Shown here: positions 1 to 8,634 of the stretch, in pieces
Position numbering within the stretch: the first letter of the stretch is position 1
Layout: the number at the start of each line of letters is the position of its first letter
Assembly: GCF_003205235.1 (NCBI RefSeq)
Contig: NZ_QJSM01000023.1
Coordinates: 1 to 36,472, forward strand
Length of the DNA stretch: 36,472 bases
Origin: Thermoplasma sp. Kam2015
Lineage (GTDB): Archaea; Thermoplasmatota; Thermoplasmata; Thermoplasmatales; Thermoplasmataceae
Reading direction: 5' to 3'
Made by a program: the position numbers and the translations under genes
The notes under the pieces: generated by a model
The model's database searches: none
Told to the model about the DNA's origin: nothing
Seen by the model: only the letters and a program-made list of their open reading frames with translations

Positions 1-71
1 ATAATATATACAATAGAACTCAAATTTATATATTTTTAAATTACTTTCAGTAATATATGATTAAGAAAAGA

Positions 72-79
72 TTATATAA
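72..79 (+). promoter_or_regulatory. TATA element of the first APC permease
   Basis: An AT-only TATA stretch (ttatataa) lies about 34 nt before the ATG at 110. With the usual archaeal spacing, transcription would begin around 100-106, after the alternative TTG at 80. This favours translation from 110. Confidence 0.5.
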
Positions 80-109
80 TTGATAATCGTTGCCCTGACT
101 GGTATTATC

Positions 110-1513
110 ATGGCAAAGACTCTCAGAAGGAATGTGTTAAACTTCAGAGAAGTTATGTTTCAGGGGGTTGCCGCTTCGGCACCGGCAGGCGCTGCGGTGG
201 CTACCATGACCGGCTCCGCAGCTTTTGCACTGGGATCCCTTCCACTGGCTGCAGTGGTAGCTTTCGTTATCGTGTTCCTGAACGCCGTCATAATCAGGAA
301 GATATCCAACCATGTTGCCGGCCCAGGGGGATACTACGATTACATAAAGAGCGGTTTCGGAGGCGGAGTCGGATCGTTCTCCGGATGGATCTACATACTG
401 TATCAGATAGCCGCCCTCGCATTCATATCCCTATCCATAGCCGTATTCGTTCCAGCACTGCTGAGCTATATATACGGTATAACAGTTCCGTCCTATCTAT
501 GGATACCGCTGCTGATAGCATCCGCCGCATTCGGATATGTCGTCTCATTCCTCGGCATCAAAGGTTCGCTTAGATATGTTTCAGTTATGGGATCGCTGGA
601 AATAGCCGTAGTGGTTTTTATAGGTCTATTCATAATACTGAGCCATCCATCCATCAACACCGCCAGCGTCTTCACATTGAAGTATGATTCATATGGTGTA
701 AGCGGTATAGCTCTCGGCGTTCTGTTCATGTACACCGCCTTCTCAGGTTTCGGTGGAATGACGCCACTAGGTGAAGAGGCAAGGGATGCCAAAAGAATGA
801 TAGGCAACGCAGTTGTATTTTCCTCCATAGTCCTTGGCATATTCTTCGTCTTTGCAGCCTACGCCTTTACGGTTGGTTGGGGCCCTGCAAATATGGAATC
901 CTATGCAAACAATCTGGTACCCGGTATAAAACTTGCTCAGGTGGACATTGGACTTTGGGCGGCCATCCTCATAACCATATTCTACATAAACAGCATACTA
1001 ACGGACAACGTTACCTTTTCCAACAGCGTTGCACGAATAACGCTGTCCATGAGCAGGGATGGCATCCTTCCTTCATCGCTCTCAAAGGTTCATGACAGGA
1101 GAAGGACACCGCATCTTGCCGGCCTTGTCATGGTGGCTGCAGCGGTTCTCATAGGCTTTCTCAGCGTGGAATTCCTTGGACCGTTCGGAGGCTTTCTGTT
1201 CACTGGCGTTCTTTCAACGTTGGCGGCCCTTCTGGTACATATGATAGCAAATCTCTCGCTTCCGGCCATATTGAGGAAGAAAGGGCAGAGAATAGGCCTT
1301 CCGAATATAGCACTTCCCGTTGCTGTTACGGCGATACTGATTTATGTATTCTACGGCACATTCATCTCAATATCGCCGCCGGTCATAGCTGCCTCCTTAT
1401 CCTTCGCGGCATGGGCGCTGTTCTCCGCGGTGTACTCATATGTGAAAGGGAGAAACGCCAAGATCTCAGAAATGGCATTTAATGAAGAGCGTGCCGAGGC
1501 TGTTGAAGATTGA
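110..1513 (+). CDS. APC-superfamily amino acid permease
   Basis: Predicted secondary transporter of amino acids or related organic cations in the cytoplasmic membrane. The 467-residue product is a chain of about twelve hydrophobic segments. Near the N-terminus is the APC-type helix-1 region with an APAGAAVAT stretch, and the glycine-rich GGYYDYIKSGFGG stretch follows helix 2; both are seen in archaeal members. The start at 110 was chosen over a TTG at 80 because a TATA element lies just upstream of position 80 and the conserved region begins soon after 110. It has its own promoter and appears monocistronic. Substrate cannot be told from sequence. A second, divergent paralogue of the same superfamily lies at 34599-36092, with a similar serine/glycine-rich GGYYTFVSRG segment. 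Confidence 0.85.
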   Translation: MAKTLRRNVLNFREVMFQGVAASAPAGAAVATMTGSAAFALGSLPLAAVVAFVIVFLNAVIIRKISNHVAGPGGYYDYIKSGFGGGVGSFSGWIYILYQIAALAFISLSIAVFVPALLSYIYGITVPSYLWIPLLIASAAFGYVVSFLGIKGSLRYVSVMGSLEIAVVVFIGLFIILSHPSINTASVFTLKYDSYGVSGIALGVLFMYTAFSGFGGMTPLGEEARDAKRMIGNAVVFSSIVLGIFFVFAAYAFTVGWGPANMESYANNLVPGIKLAQVDIGLWAAILITIFYINSILTDNVTFSNSVARITLSMSRDGILPSSLSKVHDRRRTPHLAGLVMVAAAVLIGFLSVEFLGPFGGFLFTGVLSTLAALLVHMIANLSLPAILRKKGQRIGLPNIALPVAVTAILIYVFYGTFISISPPVIAASLSFAAWALFSAVYSYVKGRNAKISEMAFNEERAEAVED

Positions 1514-1554
1514 GATCCAAATTCTATCTATTTATGATCTAAATTTATATTTAA

Positions 1555-2475
<921 letters not shown>

Positions 2476-2550
2476 TTTTTCATCCACCAACTGTCAACGT
2501 TTGGTACATGGCCGTTTTTCTCGCAGGTAGGTATCTGCATTTATGATTTT

Positions 2551-2627
2551 TGAACTACCCCACGCTCATGGAAAGAGACTTTCGCCTCATAGCCCCTCTA
2601 TAAACGAGGTACCTTTCGATTTACCTA
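2551..2627 (-). repeat. Possible solo right end of an IS200/IS605-type element
   Basis: The intergenic gap between two convergent genes starts, on the plus strand, with TGAACTACCCCACGCTCATG. Read on the minus strand it ends in GTAGTTCA, the same terminal word as in the repeat copies at 33576 and, with one change, 30003. The minus-strand reading just before that end gives EAKVSFHERGVV, which resembles the low-complexity tails of archaeal tnpB products. The inner sequence differs from the other copies, so this would be a different element of the same superfamily. The inner boundary is unknown. Confidence 0.35.
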
Positions 2628-3500
2628 TCATCTTACAATGAAACTGATCTGACCTGCAACCGATACGTTGATCGGAGTACGCCCGATAACCTCACCGTCT
2701 GCCTCAACCAGATGACCCCGACTTTTCACGGATACGGACCTTCCCCTGAAGCTGTGTGCATAACCTCTATCGATGTAAGAGCCATCTACAAGATACCGTA
2801 GATTCATTACTGTTTTCATCTTTGAAAAAGGCGTCAACAGGTGAATATCGAGCAGGCCGTCATTTATAGCGGATTTGGGAGAAGCCATCATTCCTCCGCC
2901 GAAATACTTTCCATTGGCCAGTATAGCTTCAATGGTGGAGATCGTTTTGTCCTCCCCATCGATGCTTATGGACAGATCAAAGGGATGCATCTTCCAGATG
3001 GTTGAGAAAACTCCGACGCTGAATGATCGCCTCCCAAAATACTTATGCGAATTAACATAATCCATAACCTCTGCACCAAAACCTATCTCCAGGATATTCA
3101 GATAATATCTGCGCCTCATATCAGATAGGTTAATTTCGAATACGTCAACTGGAGAAATGTTTCCAGCTTTCATTGCAGCTATGAAATCTTCGAGGGTCCT
3201 TATTCCTATGCTTTTTCCAAAATCTGAACCCGTCCCAAGGGGTAAAACCGCCACTTTAACGTTTTTATCAACTATGCCATTGACCACCTCGTTCAAGGTA
3301 CCATCCCCACCACATGATACCACCACATCGAATTCGTCCTCTGACAATTTACTAGCGATCTCTGTGGCATGACCGGGACGTTTTGTGATCTCATAGGAGT
3401 GTTCTCCAAGATGATCGAATATGATTTTGCGATTGCTTTCCCAAGCAGTTCCAGCTCTGCCATGCCCGGCTGATGGGTTCACTATGAATAATGCTCTCAT
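2628..3500 (-). CDS. Diacylglycerol-kinase-family lipid kinase
   Basis: Predicted ATP-dependent kinase of a lipid or isoprenoid alcohol, of the DagK/YegS/BmrU family. The N-terminal half carries the nucleotide site NPSAGHGRAG (residues 8-17) and the signature GGDGTLNE (64-71), followed by the LPLGTGSDFG loop (86-95). The C-terminal half is the beta-rich substrate domain with a late EADGE segment. Its 290 residues are normal for the family. A TATA element at 3523-3531 lies 27 nt from the ATG, inside the 35-bp gap to the upstream gene, so it can be transcribed alone. The neighbouring AGPS-like and glycerol-3-phosphate dehydrogenase genes fit a lipid or glycerol theme. In archaea the substrate of these kinases is mostly unproven. 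Confidence 0.85.
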   Translation of the reverse strand: MRALFIVNPSAGHGRAGTAWESNRKIIFDHLGEHSYEITKRPGHATEIASKLSEDEFDVVVSCGGDGTLNEVVNGIVDKNVKVAVLPLGTGSDFGKSIGIRTLEDFIAAMKAGNISPVDVFEINLSDMRRRYYLNILEIGFGAEVMDYVNSHKYFGRRSFSVGVFSTIWKMHPFDLSISIDGEDKTISTIEAILANGKYFGGGMMASPKSAINDGLLDIHLLTPFSKMKTVMNLRYLVDGSYIDRGYAHSFRGRSVSVKSRGHLVEADGEVIGRTPINVSVAGQISFIVR

Positions 3501-3522
3501 TGATCAAGTCATCAAAGATTTG

Positions 3523-3531
3523 CTATAAATA
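3523..3531 (-). promoter_or_regulatory. TATA element of the lipid kinase gene
   Basis: On the minus strand the stretch reads atttatagc and is centred 27 nt before the ATG at 3500. This predicts a leaderless message and supports that start. Confidence 0.55.
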
Positions 3532-3535
3532 ACTT

Positions 3536-5089
3536 TCATTTTATAATTTGAGGATTCAGCATGTTGTCTGGATCAAGGAAATGTTTTAGCTGGCTCATCA
3601 GCTCGAATGCAGACCCCTTATACGCTGGAAGCAGATCGCTTAGATATTGGCCGATTCCATGATGATGCGATATGGATCCGCCAGATGCCAGTATAGCATT
3701 CAGAATTGCACCCCTTAACGATCTCAACACATCAGCCTTGTTCTTTCTGGAGTAGAAAAGGAAGGTGAAGTACAGCGCAGTTCCAGATATATACTCATGC
3801 GAGGCATGGCACATTATGATGGAAGGTATCTTCAGCCTATCAGATTCATTTCTGAATGCGGATACAACTGCAGAATAAAGATCTTGTGCCTTTGACCAGA
3901 GAACGGATGTCTCTATAGTATCAGCTATTATGCCATGCCTGATCAGTTCATTGTAAAGATACGGTCTATCGAACCTAGTCCTAGACCACATTTTGGCAGG
4001 AGCAGGTCCAAGTCCTACTCCTCCCTTGATATCTATCTTACTATCGTCCATAACTACGAGTATAGATCCGCTGTCATGAACGCCTCTGTATCTCAGATAT
4101 GATCGGAAGAGTCTGTATGCGGCGGAATCGCCCGCCGCAAGGAGAGACAGCGACGTTTCCTGATCGTCCGATAGCCTGGCCACCATTCTGGATCTTCCAG
4201 ATGTAAATTCATTTCTCAGCACCTCGAGACCTTCAGAAAAATTCCTGAACATATACGCTTTATAATAATAACGATCCGGCACCCTTCTGACCTTCAGCCA
4301 GGCCCTTGTTATGATTCCGAACGTACCTTCGCTGCCGATTCCTATATCCGCAACCCTGAAAAACGCAGATTCGGCTGGTACGACATGATCCGTGAACGTA
4401 CCTCGTGGCGATATCATTTTTATGCCCAGAACCATGTCTCTTACCTTGCCGTATCTATTTGACTCCTGCCCCGCCGCATTGGTTGCGATCCATCCTCCAA
4501 GCGTGGAGAACTGGAATGATTCTGGAAAATTTCCTAGCGTAAGTCCACGCTCGTTGAGCCTCCTTTCAATATCTGGTCCCAGAAGGCCGGATCCTGCTTC
4601 AAGAACCATTGATCTTTCATCCAGATTGAAGACGTTCAAATTTCTGGTGTCCAGGCTTACAGCATAGCCGTGCTGACTGTTCGGCCTCAGGCCACCGGTG
4701 ACCGATGTTCCGCCACCATAAGATATTATGATTCCCTTTCCTCTGAGCTTATTCATTATGCATTCAATCTCGTCTTCCTCAGGATATATTACTGCGTCGA
4801 CTATTGGAACATCAACGCCATCCATTATTGATGCATATTCCATTGCACTTTTTCCCATGGAATGCAGTATCCTATCCTCTGACCTGAATGAAATTCTGTC
4901 CGGAGGTAGACATTGTGAGATCAATGATAGAAGCTCCGAATTCTCCCCCAAATTTTTCCTTCTGTAGATCCCGTCCCATTCTATTACGTCACTGACTCCG
5001 AATCTATTCTTTATATAATCTAGTATGATCTTATCCGATGCAGATTCACGATCTTCCCTGCCCCAGATCATCCGTGCTCCATTATCCAT
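3536..5089 (-). CDS. FAD-linked oxidase, alkyl-DHAP-synthase-like
   Basis: Flavoprotein of the vanillyl-alcohol-oxidase / GlcD superfamily, and within it closest by motif to alkyldihydroxyacetonephosphate synthase. Visible are the FAD diphosphate loop GGGTSVTGG (125-133), the second FAD motif GSEGTFGIIT (252-261), a late CHASHEYISGTALYFTF block and the C-terminal HHHGIG (475-480). The His cluster and the CHxSHxYxxGxxLYFTF-type block are typical of AGPS and differ from plain lactate or glycolate oxidases. The length of 517 residues is normal. The start is supported by GGAGGTCATC nine bases upstream of the ATG. Known archaeal ether lipids are built on glycerol-1-phosphate without AGPS, so a related but different reaction, such as 2-hydroxyacid oxidation, is possible. 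Confidence 0.8.
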   Translation of the reverse strand: MDNGARMIWGREDRESASDKIILDYIKNRFGVSDVIEWDGIYRRKNLGENSELLSLISQCLPPDRISFRSEDRILHSMGKSAMEYASIMDGVDVPIVDAVIYPEEDEIECIMNKLRGKGIIISYGGGTSVTGGLRPNSQHGYAVSLDTRNLNVFNLDERSMVLEAGSGLLGPDIERRLNERGLTLGNFPESFQFSTLGGWIATNAAGQESNRYGKVRDMVLGIKMISPRGTFTDHVVPAESAFFRVADIGIGSEGTFGIITRAWLKVRRVPDRYYYKAYMFRNFSEGLEVLRNEFTSGRSRMVARLSDDQETSLSLLAAGDSAAYRLFRSYLRYRGVHDSGSILVVMDDSKIDIKGGVGLGPAPAKMWSRTRFDRPYLYNELIRHGIIADTIETSVLWSKAQDLYSAVVSAFRNESDRLKIPSIIMCHASHEYISGTALYFTFLFYSRKNKADVLRSLRGAILNAILASGGSISHHHGIGQYLSDLLPAYKGSAFELMSQLKHFLDPDNMLNPQIIK

Positions 5090-5565
5090 TTTGAGATGAC
5101 CTCCACATCCACAATATGAAACATCTCTATCCGTTATATGTCGCTTGGACCCTGTTTGGAAACCCGCTGACTGGAATATTGCCCGTGTGTTCTCTCCAGC
5201 GGATGATTGATTCTATCTTCGTCCACGGTCTCTTCATTCTTTGCAGCCACAGTGTATTCTGCGGATTATCTTCACTTCGGCCTGAGCGTTCCGTCTGCAG
5301 AGCGCTTTCATATTTTATCCTCAGGATCTTACCAAAAATATAGGACATGATCGGATAAACTTATCGCAAAGGGCCTGTACCCAGAACAGAAAGAAAAACC
5401 CATAAGACCAGTCAAATAGACGCATAATGCATCGTTCCAGCCTGATCTGATTTGCTCTTGTTCAAGATACGATCTAAACGCACTGCGAGAACTTTAAAGA
5501 TCTTTTCCACATAATGTCAAGCGCTAACTTTAAATTGATAGGTATGCTGAGTCTCCAGAAGGCCG
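5090..5565. other. Divergent intergenic region with no firm gene
   Basis: This 476-bp gap separates the minus-strand AGPS-like gene from the plus-strand GlpA-like gene. A minus-strand reading frame of 73 codons (5127-5348) is present, but its residue composition is unremarkable and no promoter is well placed. A +2 frame over its last third also stays open and ends in a plausible tail (residues QGPSDI). This could be a decayed gene with frameshifts. TATA-like stretches near 5493-5499 (ctttaaa) and 5528-5537 probably belong to the GlpA-like gene. Confidence 0.35.
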
Positions 5566-7041
5566 ATGAACAAGCAGATTCTGGAATACAGGGCTAAAGC
5601 GGTATCCATGATGAAGCAGGGCGTGGATGTGCTTATAATCGGGGGAGGGATCACCGGATCAGGTATATTCAACGCCCTCTCAAATTCAGGATTGAAAGTT
5701 GCACTTGTGGAAGCCAGAGACTTCGCTTCTGGTACAAGCAGCAGATCTTCGAAACTGATACATGGTGGCCTGAGATACATCGCAAACGGTCAGTTCTCCG
5801 TTGTGATGGATTCAGTCAGGGAAAGAGATTTTCTCATCGGACATACGGATCTCGTTGGAAGGAAAAATTTCCTGATACCAATCGATGCAAATTCCTGGTC
5901 CAGAAATACTCTGAGATTCGGATTGTGGCTTTACTCATTCTTCTCAAAGGAGATCAAGGCAAAATGGTATTCAAGAGAGGAACTCTCCGCAGAATATCCT
6001 TTCCTTGTCCATACTCCTCAGATGGGCGGCTATGTGTATGCAGAGGGTGTGGTCAACGATGCCAGACTGGTTGTGGATAACATTCTCTCTTCCATAGGAG
6101 AAAGATCATGGGCGATCAATTATGCAGAGATCCGGAGTATAAATTTCGATTGCGAACGCGCCTCATCCGCGATAGTTGTGGATAAGCTTACTGGCGACCG
6201 TTTTGAAGTACCCTTCAGGTTCCTTGTAAACTCAGCTGGACCTTGGGTTGGCGATATTTTCAGGATGATGTCGGATCACTATCCTGAACTTGAAGAGGCC
6301 GCAAAATTGATCAAGCTTAGCAAAGGCGATCACATAATAATAAAGAAAGATCTTTTCCCGGTCGATATAGCCATCGCACTCAGATCACCCATTGACGGCA
6401 GACAAGTGTTCATCATCCCAAGAGGCGATGTATCCATCATAGGTACCACGGAGAAAGAATATGACGGCGATCCAGCCATGGTTTCGCCAGAAGAGGAAGA
6501 TGTAAAGTACCTCATAGACTCTGTCAAGGGATATGTGCCAGGACTGAAAAGATCAGACGTTATCAATGCCTATTCTGGTCTTCGGCCACTGTTCGGCAAG
6601 GGAGATCCGGGAAAGATAAGCAGGGAGTATCGCATAATCAAGGCTGGAAACACAGTAAATGTTGTCGGAGGAAAGCTCACGACCTACAGAACAATAGCGA
6701 TCAAAATATCAAGGGAAATACTGAGAGAATTCGATGTTAAGGCGGAACCAGCCATCTCGCTAAAATACAGAAGACGGATAGATGATGTAAAGGACGAAAT
6801 AATAAGGCAATATGGCCAGATGGACGATGATGAGATCAGCTACGCCTATGACATTCTATACGAGGGCGCCATTCATGCCGATGACATATTGTGGAGGAGG
6901 GAGGGCCATTTCATCTTTTCAGAAGATTCCGGAAGATCAAAGATTGAGCGGTGCATAGATGTCATGAAGAGGATCAACGGAATCTCAGAAGATGAAGCAG
7001 AACGCGAAAAGATCAATTATCTCAACTTGATATACAGATAG
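5566..7041 (+). CDS. glpA: FAD-dependent glycerol-3-phosphate dehydrogenase (GlpA/GlpD family)
   Basis: Predicted to oxidise sn-glycerol-3-phosphate to dihydroxyacetone phosphate at the membrane, passing electrons to the quinone pool. The N-terminal dinucleotide fold has DVLIIGGGITGSG (21-33) with FAD glycines 26-28 and 31, then the family signature ASGTSSRSSKLIHGGLRY (54-71). A second conserved block, GGKLTTYRTI, comes late and introduces the C-terminal helical domain. The 491 residues are close to normal GlpD size. No GlpB, GlpC, glycerol kinase or facilitator gene is in the window. It is divergent from the AGPS-like gene, which would use DHAP-derived substrate if it were a true AGPS. A TATA-like ctttaaatt lies near 5528, giving a very short leader. 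Confidence 0.88.
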   Translation: MNKQILEYRAKAVSMMKQGVDVLIIGGGITGSGIFNALSNSGLKVALVEARDFASGTSSRSSKLIHGGLRYIANGQFSVVMDSVRERDFLIGHTDLVGRKNFLIPIDANSWSRNTLRFGLWLYSFFSKEIKAKWYSREELSAEYPFLVHTPQMGGYVYAEGVVNDARLVVDNILSSIGERSWAINYAEIRSINFDCERASSAIVVDKLTGDRFEVPFRFLVNSAGPWVGDIFRMMSDHYPELEEAAKLIKLSKGDHIIIKKDLFPVDIAIALRSPIDGRQVFIIPRGDVSIIGTTEKEYDGDPAMVSPEEEDVKYLIDSVKGYVPGLKRSDVINAYSGLRPLFGKGDPGKISREYRIIKAGNTVNVVGGKLTTYRTIAIKISREILREFDVKAEPAISLKYRRRIDDVKDEIIRQYGQMDDDEISYAYDILYEGAIHADDILWRREGHFIFSEDSGRSKIERCIDVMKRINGISEDEAEREKINYLNLIYR

Positions 7042-7069
7042 CGATCGATCTTCAAATCGTTTAGAAAAA

Positions 7070-7078
7070 TCTATATAG
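7070..7078 (+). promoter_or_regulatory. TATA element of the SCP2/ADH/AOR cassette
   Basis: The stretch tctatatag is centred 26 nt before the ATG at 7100, giving a leaderless first cistron. No other obvious promoter precedes the next two genes, so it may drive the whole cassette. Confidence 0.6.
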
Positions 7079-7099
7079 CAATGTACTTATATATATCGT

Positions 7100-7522
7100 A
7101 TGGCAGAAGAGATATTGTTTCCATCACAGACATGGGTGGATGAATACTGCAGAAGGCTATCGGAATCGCCTGATTATAACAAGGCAGGCAAGGGCTGGAA
7201 AGATCCCATAATGTTCACGATTTCTGATACCGGTTCATTATCAGAAAAACCAGAATTCGGATCCTTCACCCTTTATCTGAGGGATGGAAAATGCGAGAAG
7301 TGCGAAGTCATAAAGGAAGGAGAAGGATCGGCACCATTCGTGCTCACTGCAACCTATGCAAACTGGAGGAAGATCATAGATGGAAAGATAAATCCGACAC
7401 AGGCCATGCTTACCGGCCAGCTTAAGGTTAAGGGAAACATGGCTCTCATCCTGAGGTACGCATCTGCAGCCATAGCCATGGTCAAGGTGGCACAGAGCAT
7501 ACCCACCAAATACCTGGCGTGA
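7100..7522 (+). CDS. SCP2-like sterol/lipid-carrier domain protein
   Basis: Stand-alone SCP-2 domain of 140 residues, a small alpha/beta fold with a hydrophobic tunnel that binds lipids or acyl chains. Seen directly are the amphipathic N-terminal helix, a middle FTLYLRDGKCEKCEVIKEG strand pair and the late NWRKIIDGKINPTQAMLTGQLKVKGNMALILRY block. That block is the family hallmark, a strand-turn followed by the GxLKxKGNxxxAL-type helix. It is the first gene of a three-gene run. The next ATG follows its stop by four bases and the third gene overlaps the second. A lipid carrier in front of an alcohol dehydrogenase and an aldehyde oxidoreductase suggests a hydrophobic alcohol or aldehyde substrate; that link is inference. 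A cytosolic location is likely, since there is no signal peptide. Confidence 0.82.
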   Translation: MAEEILFPSQTWVDEYCRRLSESPDYNKAGKGWKDPIMFTISDTGSLSEKPEFGSFTLYLRDGKCEKCEVIKEGEGSAPFVLTATYANWRKIIDGKINPTQAMLTGQLKVKGNMALILRYASAAIAMVKVAQSIPTKYLA

Positions 7523-7526
7523 TATC

Positions 7527-8633
7527 ATGGGTATCATAACTCTGCCAAGAAAGATATATCAGCAGAGGGACATCATAGAATCTATCAGGGATAGCCTGCA
7601 GCTTAGGGAACCCGTGCTTGTTGTCACCGACAAGAACATCATGAAAATTTTCGGGGATAGAATAAGAAGATCCATGGACGGAACGAATTATCGCGTGATT
7701 GATGACGTCAGGCCGGAGCCGGAGATCACCGCGATTGAGTCAGCCTATTCAAGCCTCTCAGGATTTCAACCACGAACGATAATTGCCATTGGCGGCGGAA
7801 GCGTGATAGACTTCGCCAAGTCGCTGGATGTTAAGATATCGTACTCAGATAGAAGCATCGCGGAGATCAATCCTTTCGAGATCCTTGATCTCAAAGCTGA
7901 ACTCATAGCCGTTCCTACAACGTCTGGAACCGGGAGTGACGTCTCCTTTGGGATAGTGGTCAACGATCAGGGCAGAAAACTCGCCCTTGGAAACTTCGAT
8001 CTTGTGCCCTACATATCCATACTCGATGCTTCGCTTACACCCTCGGATCCAAACATCATAAGACCTACCGGCGTTGATGCTCTCGTTCACTCCTTTGAGG
8101 CGCTCACCGCCAATACATCAACAATATTCACCGATGCTCTAGCTGAGAAGGCCATAGAGACCATATTTGATAATATAGAAGGTTCCATGAATGGAGATGA
8201 AAGCGCACGCGATAATATGCATCTGGCCGCAACCATGGCTGGCATCGCCTTCACCAACAGCGGGACCGCTCTGGCCCATGCGTTGGGCCACAGCTTTGGA
8301 TCCACGCATCATGTTGTTCACGGTACATGCGTTGGCCTGTTCCTGCCCTACGTGATAGAATTCAATTCTACAGACGATCCGTCCAGACGCAAATATGAGA
8401 GGATTGCCAAACGCCTGGGCTACAGTGATGCTGTGTCTGCATTAAAGGATCTGTATGCGAGGATAGGACAGCCCGTCAGTGTGAGGGATCTGGGAATAGA
8501 CAGGAGGCGCTACCTGGCAAGCATCGATGAGATGGTAGAAAAGGCCCTGGCAGACAGCGAACTTGCTTTCAATCCAGTGATCGCCGGCGAGGATGACATC
8601 AGATCCATATATCTTAAGGCCTACGGTGATTGA
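7527..8633 (+). CDS. Iron-containing (group III) alcohol dehydrogenase
   Basis: NAD(P)-dependent alcohol dehydrogenase interconverting an alcohol and its aldehyde. The nucleotide loop GGGSVIDFAK (89-98) and TTSGTGSDV (131-139) are present. By the family spacing the four metal ligands fall at Asp184, His188, His251 and His265, all intact, so an active Fe2+ or Zn2+ enzyme is expected. The length of 368 residues is typical. A GTGAT ribosome-site core sits three bases before the ATG, overlapping the end of the SCP2-like gene. The position between a lipid-binding protein and an aldehyde oxidoreductase suggests the aldehyde product is handed on. It is not the glycerol-1-phosphate dehydrogenase EgsA by its motifs. 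Confidence 0.9.
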   Translation: MGIITLPRKIYQQRDIIESIRDSLQLREPVLVVTDKNIMKIFGDRIRRSMDGTNYRVIDDVRPEPEITAIESAYSSLSGFQPRTIIAIGGGSVIDFAKSLDVKISYSDRSIAEINPFEILDLKAELIAVPTTSGTGSDVSFGIVVNDQGRKLALGNFDLVPYISILDASLTPSDPNIIRPTGVDALVHSFEALTANTSTIFTDALAEKAIETIFDNIEGSMNGDESARDNMHLAATMAGIAFTNSGTALAHALGHSFGSTHHVVHGTCVGLFLPYVIEFNSTDDPSRRKYERIAKRLGYSDAVSALKDLYARIGQPVSVRDLGIDRRRYLASIDEMVEKALADSELAFNPVIAGEDDIRSIYLKAYGD

Positions 8634-8634
8634 T

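Noticed and set aside
5116-5343. 75-codon plus-strand frame with hydrophobic, cysteine-containing product
   Set aside because: It overlaps the minus-strand frame over almost all its length, has no ribosome site and ends without a terminator. Neither frame is firm.
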